From an uncultured Acidaminococcus sp. (GTDB lineage Bacteria; Bacillota; Negativicutes; Acidaminococcales; Acidaminococcaceae), in contig UPXT01000038.1 in assembly GCA_900538365.1 (NCBI GenBank), forward strand, positions 1 through 21,181: a stretch of 21,181 nucleotides of DNA, given 5' to 3'. A program made the translations under genes and the position numbers. Positions 5,611-13,805 of this stretch are shown one piece after another. Every line of letters starts with the position of its first letter. Position 1 is the stretch's first letter. The notes beneath the pieces were generated by a model. The model did no database searches. It worked only from the letters and a program-made list of their open reading frames with translations, and had not been told where the DNA came from.

Positions 5611-6855
5611 TCACTTCTTCTGTTTGCGCGAAGCTTCGGCGTATTTTGTCCCCCGTTTGTTGGGCCCGACGGCACTCTTGCCGCGCTTAGGAACCTGTTT
5701 TTTCTTGGGACGCACAGGTTTCATGGTACGCCGCACCTTTTCACCGGCAAGGTTCTGCCGTTCCAAGGTGATGCCAAGCTTATCTTCAAGATGGGAGAGC
5801 CAGCGTGTCTCATCCGCCGTATAGAAGGTGATGGCCTCCCCTTCGTTGCCGGCCCGTCCCGTTCTGCCAATGCGATGGACATACCAATCGGGATCATGGG
5901 GAATATCAAAGTTTACGACCTGGGTCACGCCTTCCACATCAAGACCGCGGGCTGCAATGTCGCTTGCTACAAGGATCTGGGTCTTGGCCTTGCGGAAACG
6001 CTCCATGGCCTGGCGACGTTTCTGCTGGGACAGATCACCGTGAAGGACATCAGCATTGAAGCCTTTGCCATAGAGCCAATCGTAGACCTCAATGGCCCGT
6101 TCCTTGCTCTTGCAGAAAACAAGCATAAGGAAGGGATTGCAGCGCTCAATGAGGGTTTGGAGGGCTTCTTCCTTATGGTCTTCATTCACTTTGATGCAGA
6201 CCTGATGAATGGTCGATGCCGTCGCCTCCTTGGGATCGATGTCAATGAGGCGGGGATTCTTGGTAATCATCTTGCCCAGTTTTCTTACTTCTTCATCGAG
6301 GGTTGCCGAACACATCATGGTCTGATGGGGCTGGGGCATAAGGAACAGCAGGGTTTCGATATCGTCACCAAAGCCTTGACGCAGCATTTCGTCCACTTCG
6401 TCAAGAACGAGGTAGGTTACGCCGCCAAGGTTTGTGTTGCCCTTGCGCAGGTGATCCAAGAGGCGGCCCGGCGTTCCTACAAGGACGTTGGCCTTATTGT
6501 CCAGCTTCCGCCGTTCTTCGTCATAGTCCTTGCCCCCGCTTACGGCAAGGACGCGGACCGCTGTTTCCGCCGCAAGCTTTTTGATTTCGCCTGCTGTTTG
6601 CTGGGCCAGCTCCCTTGTGGGGGAAAGAATGAGGGCCTGCACGAAGTTTTTTTCTTCTGCGATTTTTGCAAACAGGGGAATGACAAAGGAGAGGGTTTTT
6701 CCCACCCCTGTTTGGGCGCGGCAAATGACGTCCCTGCCCTGCAAAAGGGCAGGAATGGCGCGCTCCTGTACAGGTGTCGGAATATCCTTTCCGGTCTGAT
6801 GCAGCCGTTCAACAAGAGAAGGCGCAATCGCAAATTGAGCAAAACGATTTGGCAT
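5611..6855 (-). CDS. DEAD-box ATP-dependent RNA helicase (DEVD variant)
   Basis: The start is set at the ATG at 6855, preceded by AAGGGAG at eight bases, giving 414 residues; the open frame upstream is non-homologous. Superfamily 2 motifs occur in order: Q motif (IPTPVQERAIP), motif I AQTGVGKT (47-54), Ia SPTRELAQQ, GTPGR, motif II DEVD (152-155) in place of DEAD, motif III SAT, motif V ASDIAARGLDVEGV, and motif VI HRIGRTGR. A lysine/arginine-rich tail of about 45 residues probably helps RNA binding. Such proteins remodel rRNA or mRNA and often matter in the cold; the exact paralogue (CshA/CshB-like) cannot be assigned. No clear terminator follows before the gltX promoter. Confidence 0.93.
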   Translation of the reverse strand: MPNRFAQFAIAPSLVERLHQTGKDIPTPVQERAIPALLQGRDVICRAQTGVGKTLSFVIPLFAKIAEEKNFVQALILSPTRELAQQTAGEIKKLAAETAVRVLAVSGGKDYDEERRKLDNKANVLVGTPGRLLDHLRKGNTNLGGVTYLVLDEVDEMLRQGFGDDIETLLFLMPQPHQTMMCSATLDEEVRKLGKMITKNPRLIDIDPKEATASTIHQVCIKVNEDHKEEALQTLIERCNPFLMLVFCKSKERAIEVYDWLYGKGFNADVLHGDLSQQKRRQAMERFRKAKTQILVASDIAARGLDVEGVTQVVNFDIPHDPDWYVHRIGRTGRAGNEGEAITFYTADETRWLSHLEDKLGITLERQNLAGEKVRRTMKPVRPKKKQVPKRGKSAVGPNKRGTKYAEASRKQKK

Positions 6856-6897
6856 AGGGTTCTCTCCCTTCCTATTCATCAAACTTTCATGTTCTTC

Positions 6898-6927
6898 ATT
6901 ATATACTAAAAACCAAGAGGCAGGCAA
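6898..6927 (-). promoter_or_regulatory. Probable promoter for the DEAD-box helicase gene
   Basis: On the minus strand TTGCCT (6927-6922) and TATAAT (6903-6898) are 18 bases apart, with the -10 about 42 bases before the chosen start codon. It is divergent from, and about 60 bases away from, the tannase promoter. Confidence 0.5.
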
Positions 6928-6984
6928 TGGAAGGTACCCTGCCATCCTTCTTTTTTCATTGCCAGGGGACGCTGCTTCCATCCT

Positions 6985-7013
6985 TTGACAACCCTTACAT
7001 TCCCTTCTACAAT
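6985..7013 (+). promoter_or_regulatory. Strong sigma-A promoter for the tannase gene
   Basis: TTGACA (6985-6990) and TACAAT (7008-7013) are spaced by 17 bases, a near-perfect match. The ATG lies about 50 bases downstream. No obvious operator palindrome was seen. Confidence 0.8.
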
Positions 7014-7065
7014 AGGACCGAATGAAAAATGCGCGTTAATCCATCCATAAAAAGGAGTGACCGTT

Positions 7066-8643
7066 ATGATCTCAAAAAAAATCGTTCTTTTAGGAGGTTT
7101 GAGTCTTCTTATAGGGACCGCCAGCGTGGCTGCTGCGAAGGAAGCTATGGCTTCCGAACAAATAACACCTGCAGTCCTTACCGCGCAAAAGCGTCCTGAT
7201 ACAAAAGTTCAGCGCTATGATCTTACTTTTATCCCTAAACCGGACCGCAAGGAGACACTCACCGTAAATGGCAAAGCCGTCCCCTTCTACGCCTATGAAA
7301 ACCGTGTCTATGTCAGCCAGCCCAAGGCAGCTGAATCGGAGCGCCTGACCCTCTACATTCCTGCTGCCTATCTGGAAGGCGGCCGCATCAATGGGTACAG
7401 TGCTAAAACAGCCCCCATTTTCATGCCAAACGGGGTGGGCGGTTATATGCCCGGCGAAATTCAGGCTCCCAGTGAGACAAACCATGAAGGGACCGGTCCA
7501 AACGCTGTCCTTTATGCCCTATCCCGCGGGTATGTAGTTGCGGCCCCCGCCATACGGGGCCGCACTACCACCAATAGTGAAAACACGTATGTAGGAAAGG
7601 CGCCGGCGCTCATCGTAGACTACAAAGCCGCGGTCCGCTATTTGCGGCATAACCGGAACCGCCTGCCCGCGGGCAATACCCAGCGCATCATTGCAAACGG
7701 AACCAGCGCAGGCGGAGCGCTTTCTGCCCTATTGGGCGCAACGGGAAACAGCGACGCATATGAGCCTTATCTCAAAGAGATTGGTGCAGCCAAGGAACGG
7801 GATGATATTTTTGCGGCCAGCGTCTATTGCCCTATTACGGACCTATCCCATGCCGACATGGCCTACGAGTGGATCTTCAGTGGTGTCAACACCTACTTTC
7901 AGCAGCAGGGGTCCACTCGGGCGGTGCGCGGCGATTGGTCCCTTTATGCACCGCAGGAAAGCCTGACCGAGCACTCCATGACAGAAACGGAACAAGCTAT
8001 TTCCAAAGAACTGAAGGCCGCCTATCCAGCCTATCTCAATACCCTGGAGCTTGAAACCAAAGAATTTGGAAAACTCCTGCTTGATGCAGAAGGAAACGGC
8101 TCTTTCAAAGACTATATCAAAGGTCTTTATATGGCGTCGGCACAAAAAGCACAGGACCAAGGCGTCGATGTGTCAAAAACGGATTGGATACAAATAAGCG
8201 ATGGAAAAGTCGCTGATATGGATCTATCCCTTTATGCCCTTCTTGCAACGAGACTCAAAGCAGCTCCAGCCTTTGATAAGCTGGATAGTTCCACTCCGGA
8301 AAATGATGAATTTGGTACCTTGGACGGCACGCCGCGTCACTTCACCCGTTTTTCCATGGACCATCGCACAGACCTTCATTCCCTAGTACCGGATAAAGAA
8401 GCGCGCCTGATCAACCCCATCGCCTTCCTTCAGGAAAAGGAAGGCAAAGCGGCACCGCACTGGCGGATCCGTCATGGCAGCCTCGATCGGGACACCGTTC
8501 TTGCCATTCCTGCGGAACTTGCCTTACTGCTTCAAAAACGCGGCAAGGACGTCAATTTTGAAGTAGCTTGGGGAAAAGGTCATGCAGGAGATTATGATCT
8601 GCCTGAGCTATTTGATTGGCTGGATGGAATCTGCCGCTCGTAA
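7066..8643 (+). CDS. Exported tannase (subtype B-like tannin acyl hydrolase)
   Basis: A 525-residue alpha/beta-hydrolase predicted to cleave galloyl esters of tannins or related phenolic esters. The start is the ATG at 7066, eight bases after AAAGGAG; an upstream in-frame GTG overlaps that site. Residues 1-24 form a signal peptide (ISKK, then hydrophobic IVLLGGLSLLIG, with cleavage near AAA/AMA-S), so the enzyme is exported. Family signs are YLEGGRINGYSA, GVGGYMPG, RGYVVAAPAIRGRT, and the nucleophile elbow NGTSAGG with Ser214. The C-terminus offers Asp474 or Asp476 (GSLDRDT) and His506 (GHAGDYD) for the triad. It is a single-gene unit with its own promoter and terminator. A feruloyl-esterase-like activity is the main alternative. 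Confidence 0.87.
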   Translation: MISKKIVLLGGLSLLIGTASVAAAKEAMASEQITPAVLTAQKRPDTKVQRYDLTFIPKPDRKETLTVNGKAVPFYAYENRVYVSQPKAAESERLTLYIPAAYLEGGRINGYSAKTAPIFMPNGVGGYMPGEIQAPSETNHEGTGPNAVLYALSRGYVVAAPAIRGRTTTNSENTYVGKAPALIVDYKAAVRYLRHNRNRLPAGNTQRIIANGTSAGGALSALLGATGNSDAYEPYLKEIGAAKERDDIFAASVYCPITDLSHADMAYEWIFSGVNTYFQQQGSTRAVRGDWSLYAPQESLTEHSMTETEQAISKELKAAYPAYLNTLELETKEFGKLLLDAEGNGSFKDYIKGLYMASAQKAQDQGVDVSKTDWIQISDGKVADMDLSLYALLATRLKAAPAFDKLDSSTPENDEFGTLDGTPRHFTRFSMDHRTDLHSLVPDKEARLINPIAFLQEKEGKAAPHWRIRHGSLDRDTVLAIPAELALLLQKRGKDVNFEVAWGKGHAGDYDLPELFDWLDGICRS

Positions 8644-8683
8644 ATTCACGTATTCCTCAGTAAATGGAAATCATCCTATACAT

Positions 8684-8730
8684 AAAGCACGGAAGAAAGT
8701 GGATAAACTCCCTTTCTTCCGTGCTTTTAT
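8684..8730 (+). terminator. Tannase terminator with 16-bp perfect stem
   Basis: AAAGCACGGAAGAAAG (8684-8699) pairs fully with 8712-8727 around a 12-base loop. TTTT closes the stem end on the plus strand, and A-runs on the other side allow some function in reverse. Confidence 0.85.
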
Positions 8731-8807
8731 AAGTAAAATCCTTGCCCCTCAGGAAACGATGGCCTGTCCATAGCATTTTTCCAGATAGCAACGACAGCAG
8801 CTATTGG

Positions 8808-8851
8808 AAAAGGTGGGCCGGAAAGAATCACTCTTTCCCGCCCACCTTTTT
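8808..8851 (-). terminator. Terminator of the aminotransferase operon (bidirectional shape)
   Basis: An 11-bp outer stem (AAAAGGTGGGC / GCCCACCTTTT), one C-C mismatch, and a 7-bp inner stem (GGAAAGA / TCTTTCC) form a long hairpin with T-runs in both directions. It lies about 60 bases past the stop of the minus-strand aminotransferase and backs up the tannase terminator on the other strand. Confidence 0.85.
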
Positions 8852-8911
8852 ACAGCGGTATTTTCAACTTGCATCTGGCGCGCCCGCTATGCTGCGGCAC
8901 ACAGATGAACC

Positions 8912-10108
8912 TTACCGCATCCGTCCCGGATACTGTTTCAAACCTTCAGCAAGGATATGCATGGCCTTTTTAAGGTCTTCACAATTGAGGACATAGGCAA
9001 TGCGGCATTCGTCACAGCCTCGGTCCGGAGAAGATACATAGAAACCATTTCCCGGCGTAATCATGACCGTTTCATTATCGATGGCAAAATCGGTGAGAAG
9101 CCATTGGGCAAACTTTTCGATGTTGTCAACGGGCAGTTTGACCATGACATAAAAAGCCCCTTTCGGTTCAGACGAAATAACGCCCGGCATAGCAGAGAGC
9201 GCTTCCTTCAGGGTATCGCGGCGGCGCGTATATTCATTACGCACATCTTCCCAATAAGAAGCCGGTGTCGTATAAAGACCCGCTGCTCCGGCCTGATCCA
9301 ATTGGGAAACGGAAAGACGGGCCTGGCAGCATTTAAGGAGCTGGGCACTGAGCTCCTTGTTTTTGGTCATCACACAGCCAATACGAGCCCCGCACGCACT
9401 GTAGCGTTTAGAAACAGAATCAATCATGATAAGGTGCTCTGCCAGTTCCGGCATAGTTCCAAAGCTCTTATATTCACCATCATAGACAAATTCACGATAA
9501 ACTTCATCGGCAATAAGGGCAAGGTCATGTTTGCGGACGATGCGGCTGATAAGCGCCATTTCCTGTTCCGTATAAATGACGCCCGTCGGGTTTCCTGGAT
9601 TTGAAATCAAGATGGCCCGCGTCCGGGAATTGATGTGCTTTTCAATCTCGGCTTCACTGGGCAGGTGATACCCATCGTGTGCTGACGTGGGGACGCCGCT
9701 GATTTCAACATTATAGGCGCCGACAAAGCTCTTATAGTTGGCATAAAAAGGTTCAAACATAAGGATGTTGTCGCCAGGATCGCAAGTCGTCATGACAGCA
9801 AAGGCAATGGCTTCGCTGCCGCCATTGGTCACATAAATGTCATCCAGATTGTAGTCCATCCCCCAGTCATGGTAATACTTCTGGATGGCCTTGATCAAGC
9901 CTTCCTGTCCCTGGGACTTACCATATTCAAGCACGGCCGGATGGAACTTTTTCACAGCGTCAAAGAAGCTGTCCGGTGTTGCGATATCAGGCTGACCAAT
10001 ATTCAGATGGTAAATCTTGCGTCCTGCCTTCTCAGCGGCATTGGCCATTGGTGCTAGCTTACGAATGGGGGAAGTAGGGATATTTTTTGTGCGTTCAGAA
10101 ATATACAT
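8912..10108 (-). CDS. PLP-dependent class I/II aminotransferase (aspartate-type)
   Basis: A 398-residue fold-type I aminotransferase. It shows LNIGQPDIATP near the N-terminus, the cofactor-loop TNGGSEAIAFA, ISNPGNPTGVIYT with the conserved Asn, the ADEVYREFVYDG Asp/Tyr segment, and the Schiff-base lysine in DSVSKRYSACGARIGC. The C-terminal substrate arginine is likely in CRIAY. This subgroup is usually annotated as aspartate or aromatic aminotransferase; the amino donor cannot be fixed from sequence. The ATG at 10108 follows AAAGGAGAAGG. It begins 12 bases after the nucleoside kinase stop, so the two are cotranscribed, and it ends at the hairpin 8808-8851. Confidence 0.9.
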   Translation of the reverse strand: MYISERTKNIPTSPIRKLAPMANAAEKAGRKIYHLNIGQPDIATPDSFFDAVKKFHPAVLEYGKSQGQEGLIKAIQKYYHDWGMDYNLDDIYVTNGGSEAIAFAVMTTCDPGDNILMFEPFYANYKSFVGAYNVEISGVPTSAHDGYHLPSEAEIEKHINSRTRAILISNPGNPTGVIYTEQEMALISRIVRKHDLALIADEVYREFVYDGEYKSFGTMPELAEHLIMIDSVSKRYSACGARIGCVMTKNKELSAQLLKCCQARLSVSQLDQAGAAGLYTTPASYWEDVRNEYTRRRDTLKEALSAMPGVISSEPKGAFYVMVKLPVDNIEKFAQWLLTDFAIDNETVMITPGNGFYVSSPDRGCDECRIAYVLNCEDLKKAMHILAEGLKQYPGRMR

Positions 10109-10120
10109 GAGCCTTCTCCT

Positions 10121-11779
10121 TTACAATAAATCTCCAAATACAGAATGGCCGATGAACTCGCGAATGATGGAGTTGTTGGGAATGGGTTCATCATCAATCG
10201 GTTCAACGATACTCAGCATACTTTTCAGTTTGGATGCCACCGTATACTCAGCCTTATCTGGCCGGATCTGGTCCAATAAGGGGTAAGCATACTTCTTGAA
10301 GACTGCCAGTTCGTAGATAAGGGTCGTATTAAAGAGAATATCGGCTTCTTCACTGAAAGGAAAAATATATTTTTCCTCTCCGGCCCTCACCTTATGCCAA
10401 TTTTGGATTGTCGTAATGGCATCGTGGGACCGGAAGAGCGAATCTCTCACCATCCGGCGCAAGAGACGCATATCCGTTGTGGGAATCCGGTTGTAGTCAT
10501 CAAAGGAAAGGGGCGTCAGGGCACTGATGTAGATTTTCATCTTTTCCCGGCGCGCTACGGAGGACGAAACTGCTTCGTTGAGGCCATGGATTCCTTCTAC
10601 GATGAGGACACCATCATCTCCCAGCTGTTCCTTTTGGTCCCGATAGCTCCGGGTCCCCGTGTGAAAACTGAAATGAGGAATGGTTACGGTTTTTCCTTGA
10701 AGAAGCTCGTGAAGCTGCTCATTGAAAAGGTCCGTGTCAAGAGCACCCAAGGATTCAAAATCATAACTCCCATCAGGAAGCCGCGGCGTATCCTTGCGTT
10801 CCTTGAAATAGTTATCCATGGAGATTGGAATAGGCCGCATGCCATTGACGCGCAGTTGAACGGCCAGACGCTGAGAAAAAGTTGTTTTTCCCGAAGATGA
10901 TGGACCGGCAATGAGGACTAAACGGACCCCCCGTTCCTCACTGGCAATGGCATCAGCAATCTGGGCAATCTTCTTTTCATGCTGTGCTTCACAGGCAAGG
11001 ATGATCTCCCGACTGTTTCCCCGTTTGATAAACTGGTTCAAGGCCGCAACCGTCGGGCAATGCAGACGCTGTCCCATCTTTTCGGAATCGGCATAGACCG
11101 CGGCCAATTTATCCCGACGGGCAAAGGGTTCAAGGCGGTCATAGTGCCCCCTTTTTCCATAACGCAGGAGGATTCCCGACCCCATTCGGACCAATTCGAA
11201 TTCCTTGAGGTAACCCAAATGAGGCAAAAGGGGATTCACAAAATAGGCACTTACCCCGTCCAGTTCATAAATAGGGATTTCCACATCGTCCGGTAAGGCA
11301 GACAGAAGCGGCGCCTGGTCATAATAAAAGCGAGGTTTTACATAGGACCAAGCTTCCTGCTTTTTCTTGAAGGAAAGCGTGATGGGTGTCTTTTCCTGAA
11401 TCATGGCTTTCATTTTGGCAGCCACATCAGCCAAGTCATAATCACTGAGGACAATCTTGTTCTTGATGTCGCAATAAAGTGCATTGCCAAACGTATTCTG
11501 CACTTCCAGCATAACTTGCGGCCGAGCTTGGTTCATGGCAGCAATAAGGACAAACAAAAAAGTGCTGATGTAAGTATTATAACTCTCTGCACTGTTCATA
11601 TCAAGGAAACAAATTTTATCCCCTTCCTGAGGTACCATTTGCAGGGGAACCTCCCGTCCATTCAGGACTCCTAAGGCAATGGGGGTATCATACGTCGCCT
11701 GATAATCAGGAGCAATGTCCACTAAGGGTGTACCATCTTGATAGTTTCTATGTTTTCCATCGGGTCCAACGAGTTGCAT
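10121..11779 (-). CDS. Nucleoside kinase with TGS and tRNA-synthetase-like (SAD) N-terminal domains
   Basis: The start is placed at the ATG at 11779, eight bases after AAGGAG, giving 552 residues; the open frame before it crosses a hairpin and has no family likeness. The first ~60 residues look like a TGS domain (MQLVGPDGKHRNYQDGTPLV). Residues ~60-230 look like the second additional domain of threonyl-tRNA synthetases. From ~285 there is a uridine kinase / phosphoribulokinase P-loop domain with GPSSSGKT (292-299), SMDNYFKER and LIVEGIHGLNE. This three-part arrangement is known for a family annotated as nucleoside kinase in Firmicutes and Thermotogae. The tRNA-synthetase-like part has no catalytic core; its role is unknown. 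It sits between two aminotransferases. Confidence 0.9.
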   Translation of the reverse strand: MQLVGPDGKHRNYQDGTPLVDIAPDYQATYDTPIALGVLNGREVPLQMVPQEGDKICFLDMNSAESYNTYISTFLFVLIAAMNQARPQVMLEVQNTFGNALYCDIKNKIVLSDYDLADVAAKMKAMIQEKTPITLSFKKKQEAWSYVKPRFYYDQAPLLSALPDDVEIPIYELDGVSAYFVNPLLPHLGYLKEFELVRMGSGILLRYGKRGHYDRLEPFARRDKLAAVYADSEKMGQRLHCPTVAALNQFIKRGNSREIILACEAQHEKKIAQIADAIASEERGVRLVLIAGPSSSGKTTFSQRLAVQLRVNGMRPIPISMDNYFKERKDTPRLPDGSYDFESLGALDTDLFNEQLHELLQGKTVTIPHFSFHTGTRSYRDQKEQLGDDGVLIVEGIHGLNEAVSSSVARREKMKIYISALTPLSFDDYNRIPTTDMRLLRRMVRDSLFRSHDAITTIQNWHKVRAGEEKYIFPFSEEADILFNTTLIYELAVFKKYAYPLLDQIRPDKAEYTVASKLKSMLSIVEPIDDEPIPNNSIIREFIGHSVFGDLL

Positions 11780-11814
11780 CGAATCAGCTCCTTCCAAGGT
11801 TATCGTGTTAAGGG

Positions 11815-11845
11815 AAAAGGGGTGCTGCCCAAGCAACACCCCCTT
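11815..11845 (-). terminator. Hairpin between aminotransferase and nucleoside kinase
   Basis: On the minus strand AAGGGGGTG pairs with CACCCCTT, with one bulged G, around a loop of about 12 bases and then a TTTT tract. It lies 8 bases after the upstream stop. No good promoter follows, so it may act as a partial terminator that trims expression of the downstream genes. Confidence 0.6.
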
Positions 11846-11852
11846 GACTTCC

Positions 11853-13103
11853 TTATTCCCCAACGGCATCCATGGCATCCTTGATTTTCTTGGCCATACC
11901 ATAGATTTTACTGAGCGGTGTACAGCAAAGTCCGACGCGGACACCGGCTGCAAGCGGCACACAGAAGATATTGTCTTCATGGAGCTTATTGCAGACTGCC
12001 TCCGAATCCTTTGCCGGAATGGACAGGAAGAAGCCGGAAATGTAAGGCATCATCTTGAGTCCGCATTCCTGGGCTTCCTTCGTGAAGACATCGCCCCGTT
12101 CCTGAATCATCTTATAATAATAGTTCCGTTCTTTCTGGATATCATCCAAAAGATTTTTGTCCTTGTAGATGGTGGCAAGCGTATCCATGGCACCGCGGTT
12201 GCAGTTGGACCAGGTGCTGCGGCTCGTAAACTTATTGACGTCCACGAATTCCTGGATCTGTTCCTTACTTGAGGAAACACCGATGAGGGCACCGCTGCGC
12301 TGTCCATACATGGAAAAGCTCTTGGAAAGGCTGTAGCAGATCAGGACAAAAATATTTTCCGGCAAATGGCTGAGCTTCTTGAAGATCTTGCGGACCTCTT
12401 CTCTTTCACCCGCATAGTCAATATAGGCTACATCAAGGGCAAGGACAGCCTTTTTATTGGTTCCCTTGATGGAATCTTCCAACATGTGAAGCACATTTTC
12501 AATATCCTCCGGCGTCAGGCTGAACCCCGTTGGATTATGGGCCGGCGTATTGATGATGGCAAGGACACGGTCCTGTTTCTTGAGAAGCTCCTGTACTTTT
12601 TCCCGAAGTCCTTCCAAGTTGAACCGGTGGTCTTCTGTCACCATGGGATAGGTGTCAAAATTGCGGTTCATATCGCGGCACATGGTCTTGTAAGGGCCCC
12701 AATACCAAGCGCTCGTAAGTACCGTATCACCAGGCATCGTGTAGTTCCAGATGCAGTGATGGACAGCACCGCTGCCGCCAGCGGTTGCAACCGCAGCCGT
12801 ATAGCAGCCATCGGGACGGGACTGACCAAAGCAGGCTCCCTGGACAAGATCCAAAAACTCCGGCAGGCCTGTAATAGGTGCATATCTAAACAGTTCTGCA
12901 TCGGACAAACTATGGTAGACTTTGGCAACCGTCGGCAAGACGACAAAATTGCCATCATTATCCAACATTACACCAATCGTGGAATTTGTAACCTTATCTG
13001 CGCCAATTTCCTTGATTCGATTTTGGGCCGCTTCGCTGGCACCAAAAATACGGTCCTTTGCTGACTTTCCTTGTGCATGCGGTGCTACACAGCTGATTGA
13101 CAT
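11853..13103 (-). CDS. PLP-dependent class I aminotransferase
   Basis: A 416-residue fold-type I aminotransferase, a different subgroup from the one at 8912. The start is the ATG at 13103, eight bases after GGGGAGGA. Signs are RYAPITGLPEFLDL, the cofactor loop ATAGGSGAVHH, INTPAHNPTG with the conserved Asn, LDVAYIDYAG (Asp and Tyr), and the lysine segment SLSKSFSMYGQRSGA. The layout resembles the aspartate/aromatic (AspC/TyrB-like) class, with the C-terminal arginine likely in GVRVGLC. Substrate is not assignable. It has its own promoter (13205-13233) and heads the aminotransferase / nucleoside kinase / aminotransferase group. Confidence 0.9.
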   Translation of the reverse strand: MSISCVAPHAQGKSAKDRIFGASEAAQNRIKEIGADKVTNSTIGVMLDNDGNFVVLPTVAKVYHSLSDAELFRYAPITGLPEFLDLVQGACFGQSRPDGCYTAAVATAGGSGAVHHCIWNYTMPGDTVLTSAWYWGPYKTMCRDMNRNFDTYPMVTEDHRFNLEGLREKVQELLKKQDRVLAIINTPAHNPTGFSLTPEDIENVLHMLEDSIKGTNKKAVLALDVAYIDYAGEREEVRKIFKKLSHLPENIFVLICYSLSKSFSMYGQRSGALIGVSSSKEQIQEFVDVNKFTSRSTWSNCNRGAMDTLATIYKDKNLLDDIQKERNYYYKMIQERGDVFTKEAQECGLKMMPYISGFFLSIPAKDSEAVCNKLHEDNIFCVPLAAGVRVGLCCTPLSKIYGMAKKIKDAMDAVGE

Positions 13104-13204
13104 AGAATAAATCCTCCCCTCGATGCAGGCCTCTCCGTGCCCAATCATCTTACCTGGAACTCATTATATAACGAATATTTATAGGGCATAGCGCTCTATC
13201 GTTT

Positions 13205-13233
13205 ATTATCTCATCATTTTTGATTTTGGTCAA
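13205..13233 (-). promoter_or_regulatory. Promoter for the 11853-13103 aminotransferase
   Basis: TTGACC (13233-13228) and GATAAT (13210-13205) on the minus strand are spaced by 17 bases. A further perfect TATAAT occurs at 13168-13163 but lacks a -35 box. The promoter begins 18 bases after the pilO stop, with no terminator between. Confidence 0.6.
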
Positions 13234-13250
13234 TTGTTAGGATAATGATT

Positions 13251-13805
13251 CTATATCGTTACAATTTTCGTTGCAAAGTAAACAATTTTGGTTTGAAATA
13301 TCAACTTATTTCCTTTTTCGCTCCGTTTTAAGAGTGTTTCCTCCGCGTGCATTCCCTGCCCTTTTTGCTCAAAGAGTTCAGAAAAAATCAGAATCTCAAA
13401 ATAGCTTCCTTCTAAAGAAAGTTCGACGGTCTGTGCCATGACGCCATTTTTTCCCTTTACGGAACCCGAACGAAGAAAAAGCAGGCGGCAGCCGCTTGCC
13501 TCCCCCCATTGGGTCAGTGCCTGAAGGATTTGGGAAGTAGAACGCTCGGGAGGGACCTCTTTTTCCAGAGCTGCGAGCTTACCATAAAGACGATTTTCCC
13601 TTTCTTCGTCATAATGACGATAAAAAAACAAGACCTCCTGATTCTCTTTACGAAGCTGCTGCAGAAATCCGTAACGAGGATAAAAGAATGCGCCTCCAAC
13701 AAAAAGAGCTATGAGCAGGGTCATGCCAAAAAGCAGGAAGGTTCCAATAAGGCCTTTGGACATGCTTTGTTTCACAAAAAAGCGAGACTCAGTCTGTTCC
13801 ATCAT
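13251..13805 (-). CDS. pilO: PilO-like type IV pilus / competence alignment-complex protein
   Basis: A 184-residue bitopic membrane protein. It has a short cytoplasmic N-terminus, one transmembrane helix (about residues 18-41, GLIGTFLLFGMTLLIALFVGG), a periplasmic or extracytoplasmic coiled-coil region (about 45-90), and a C-terminal ferredoxin-like segment with SQILQALTQWGEASGC. This is the PilO/GspM-like layout. PilO pairs with PilN in the inner-membrane platform of type IV pili and competence pili. Its start overlaps the end of the pilM-pilN fusion by 17 bases, and AAAGGAAG precedes the ATG. The sequence is divergent, so the family call rests on topology and gene position as well as pattern. 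Confidence 0.7.
   Translation of the reverse strand: MMEQTESRFFVKQSMSKGLIGTFLLFGMTLLIALFVGGAFFYPRYGFLQQLRKENQEVLFFYRHYDEERENRLYGKLAALEKEVPPERSTSQILQALTQWGEASGCRLLFLRSGSVKGKNGVMAQTVELSLEGSYFEILIFSELFEQKGQGMHAEETLLKRSEKGNKLIFQTKIVYFATKIVTI

Noticed and set aside
5580..5611. Possible terminator after the helicase gene (GTGA..TCAC)
   Set aside because: Only a 4-bp stem is feasible and no T-run follows on the minus strand.
5464..6909. Plus-strand open frame of 481 codons opposite the DEAD-box helicase
   Set aside because: Antisense shadow of a clear helicase gene; its composition shows no protein family and it would cross the gltX promoter.
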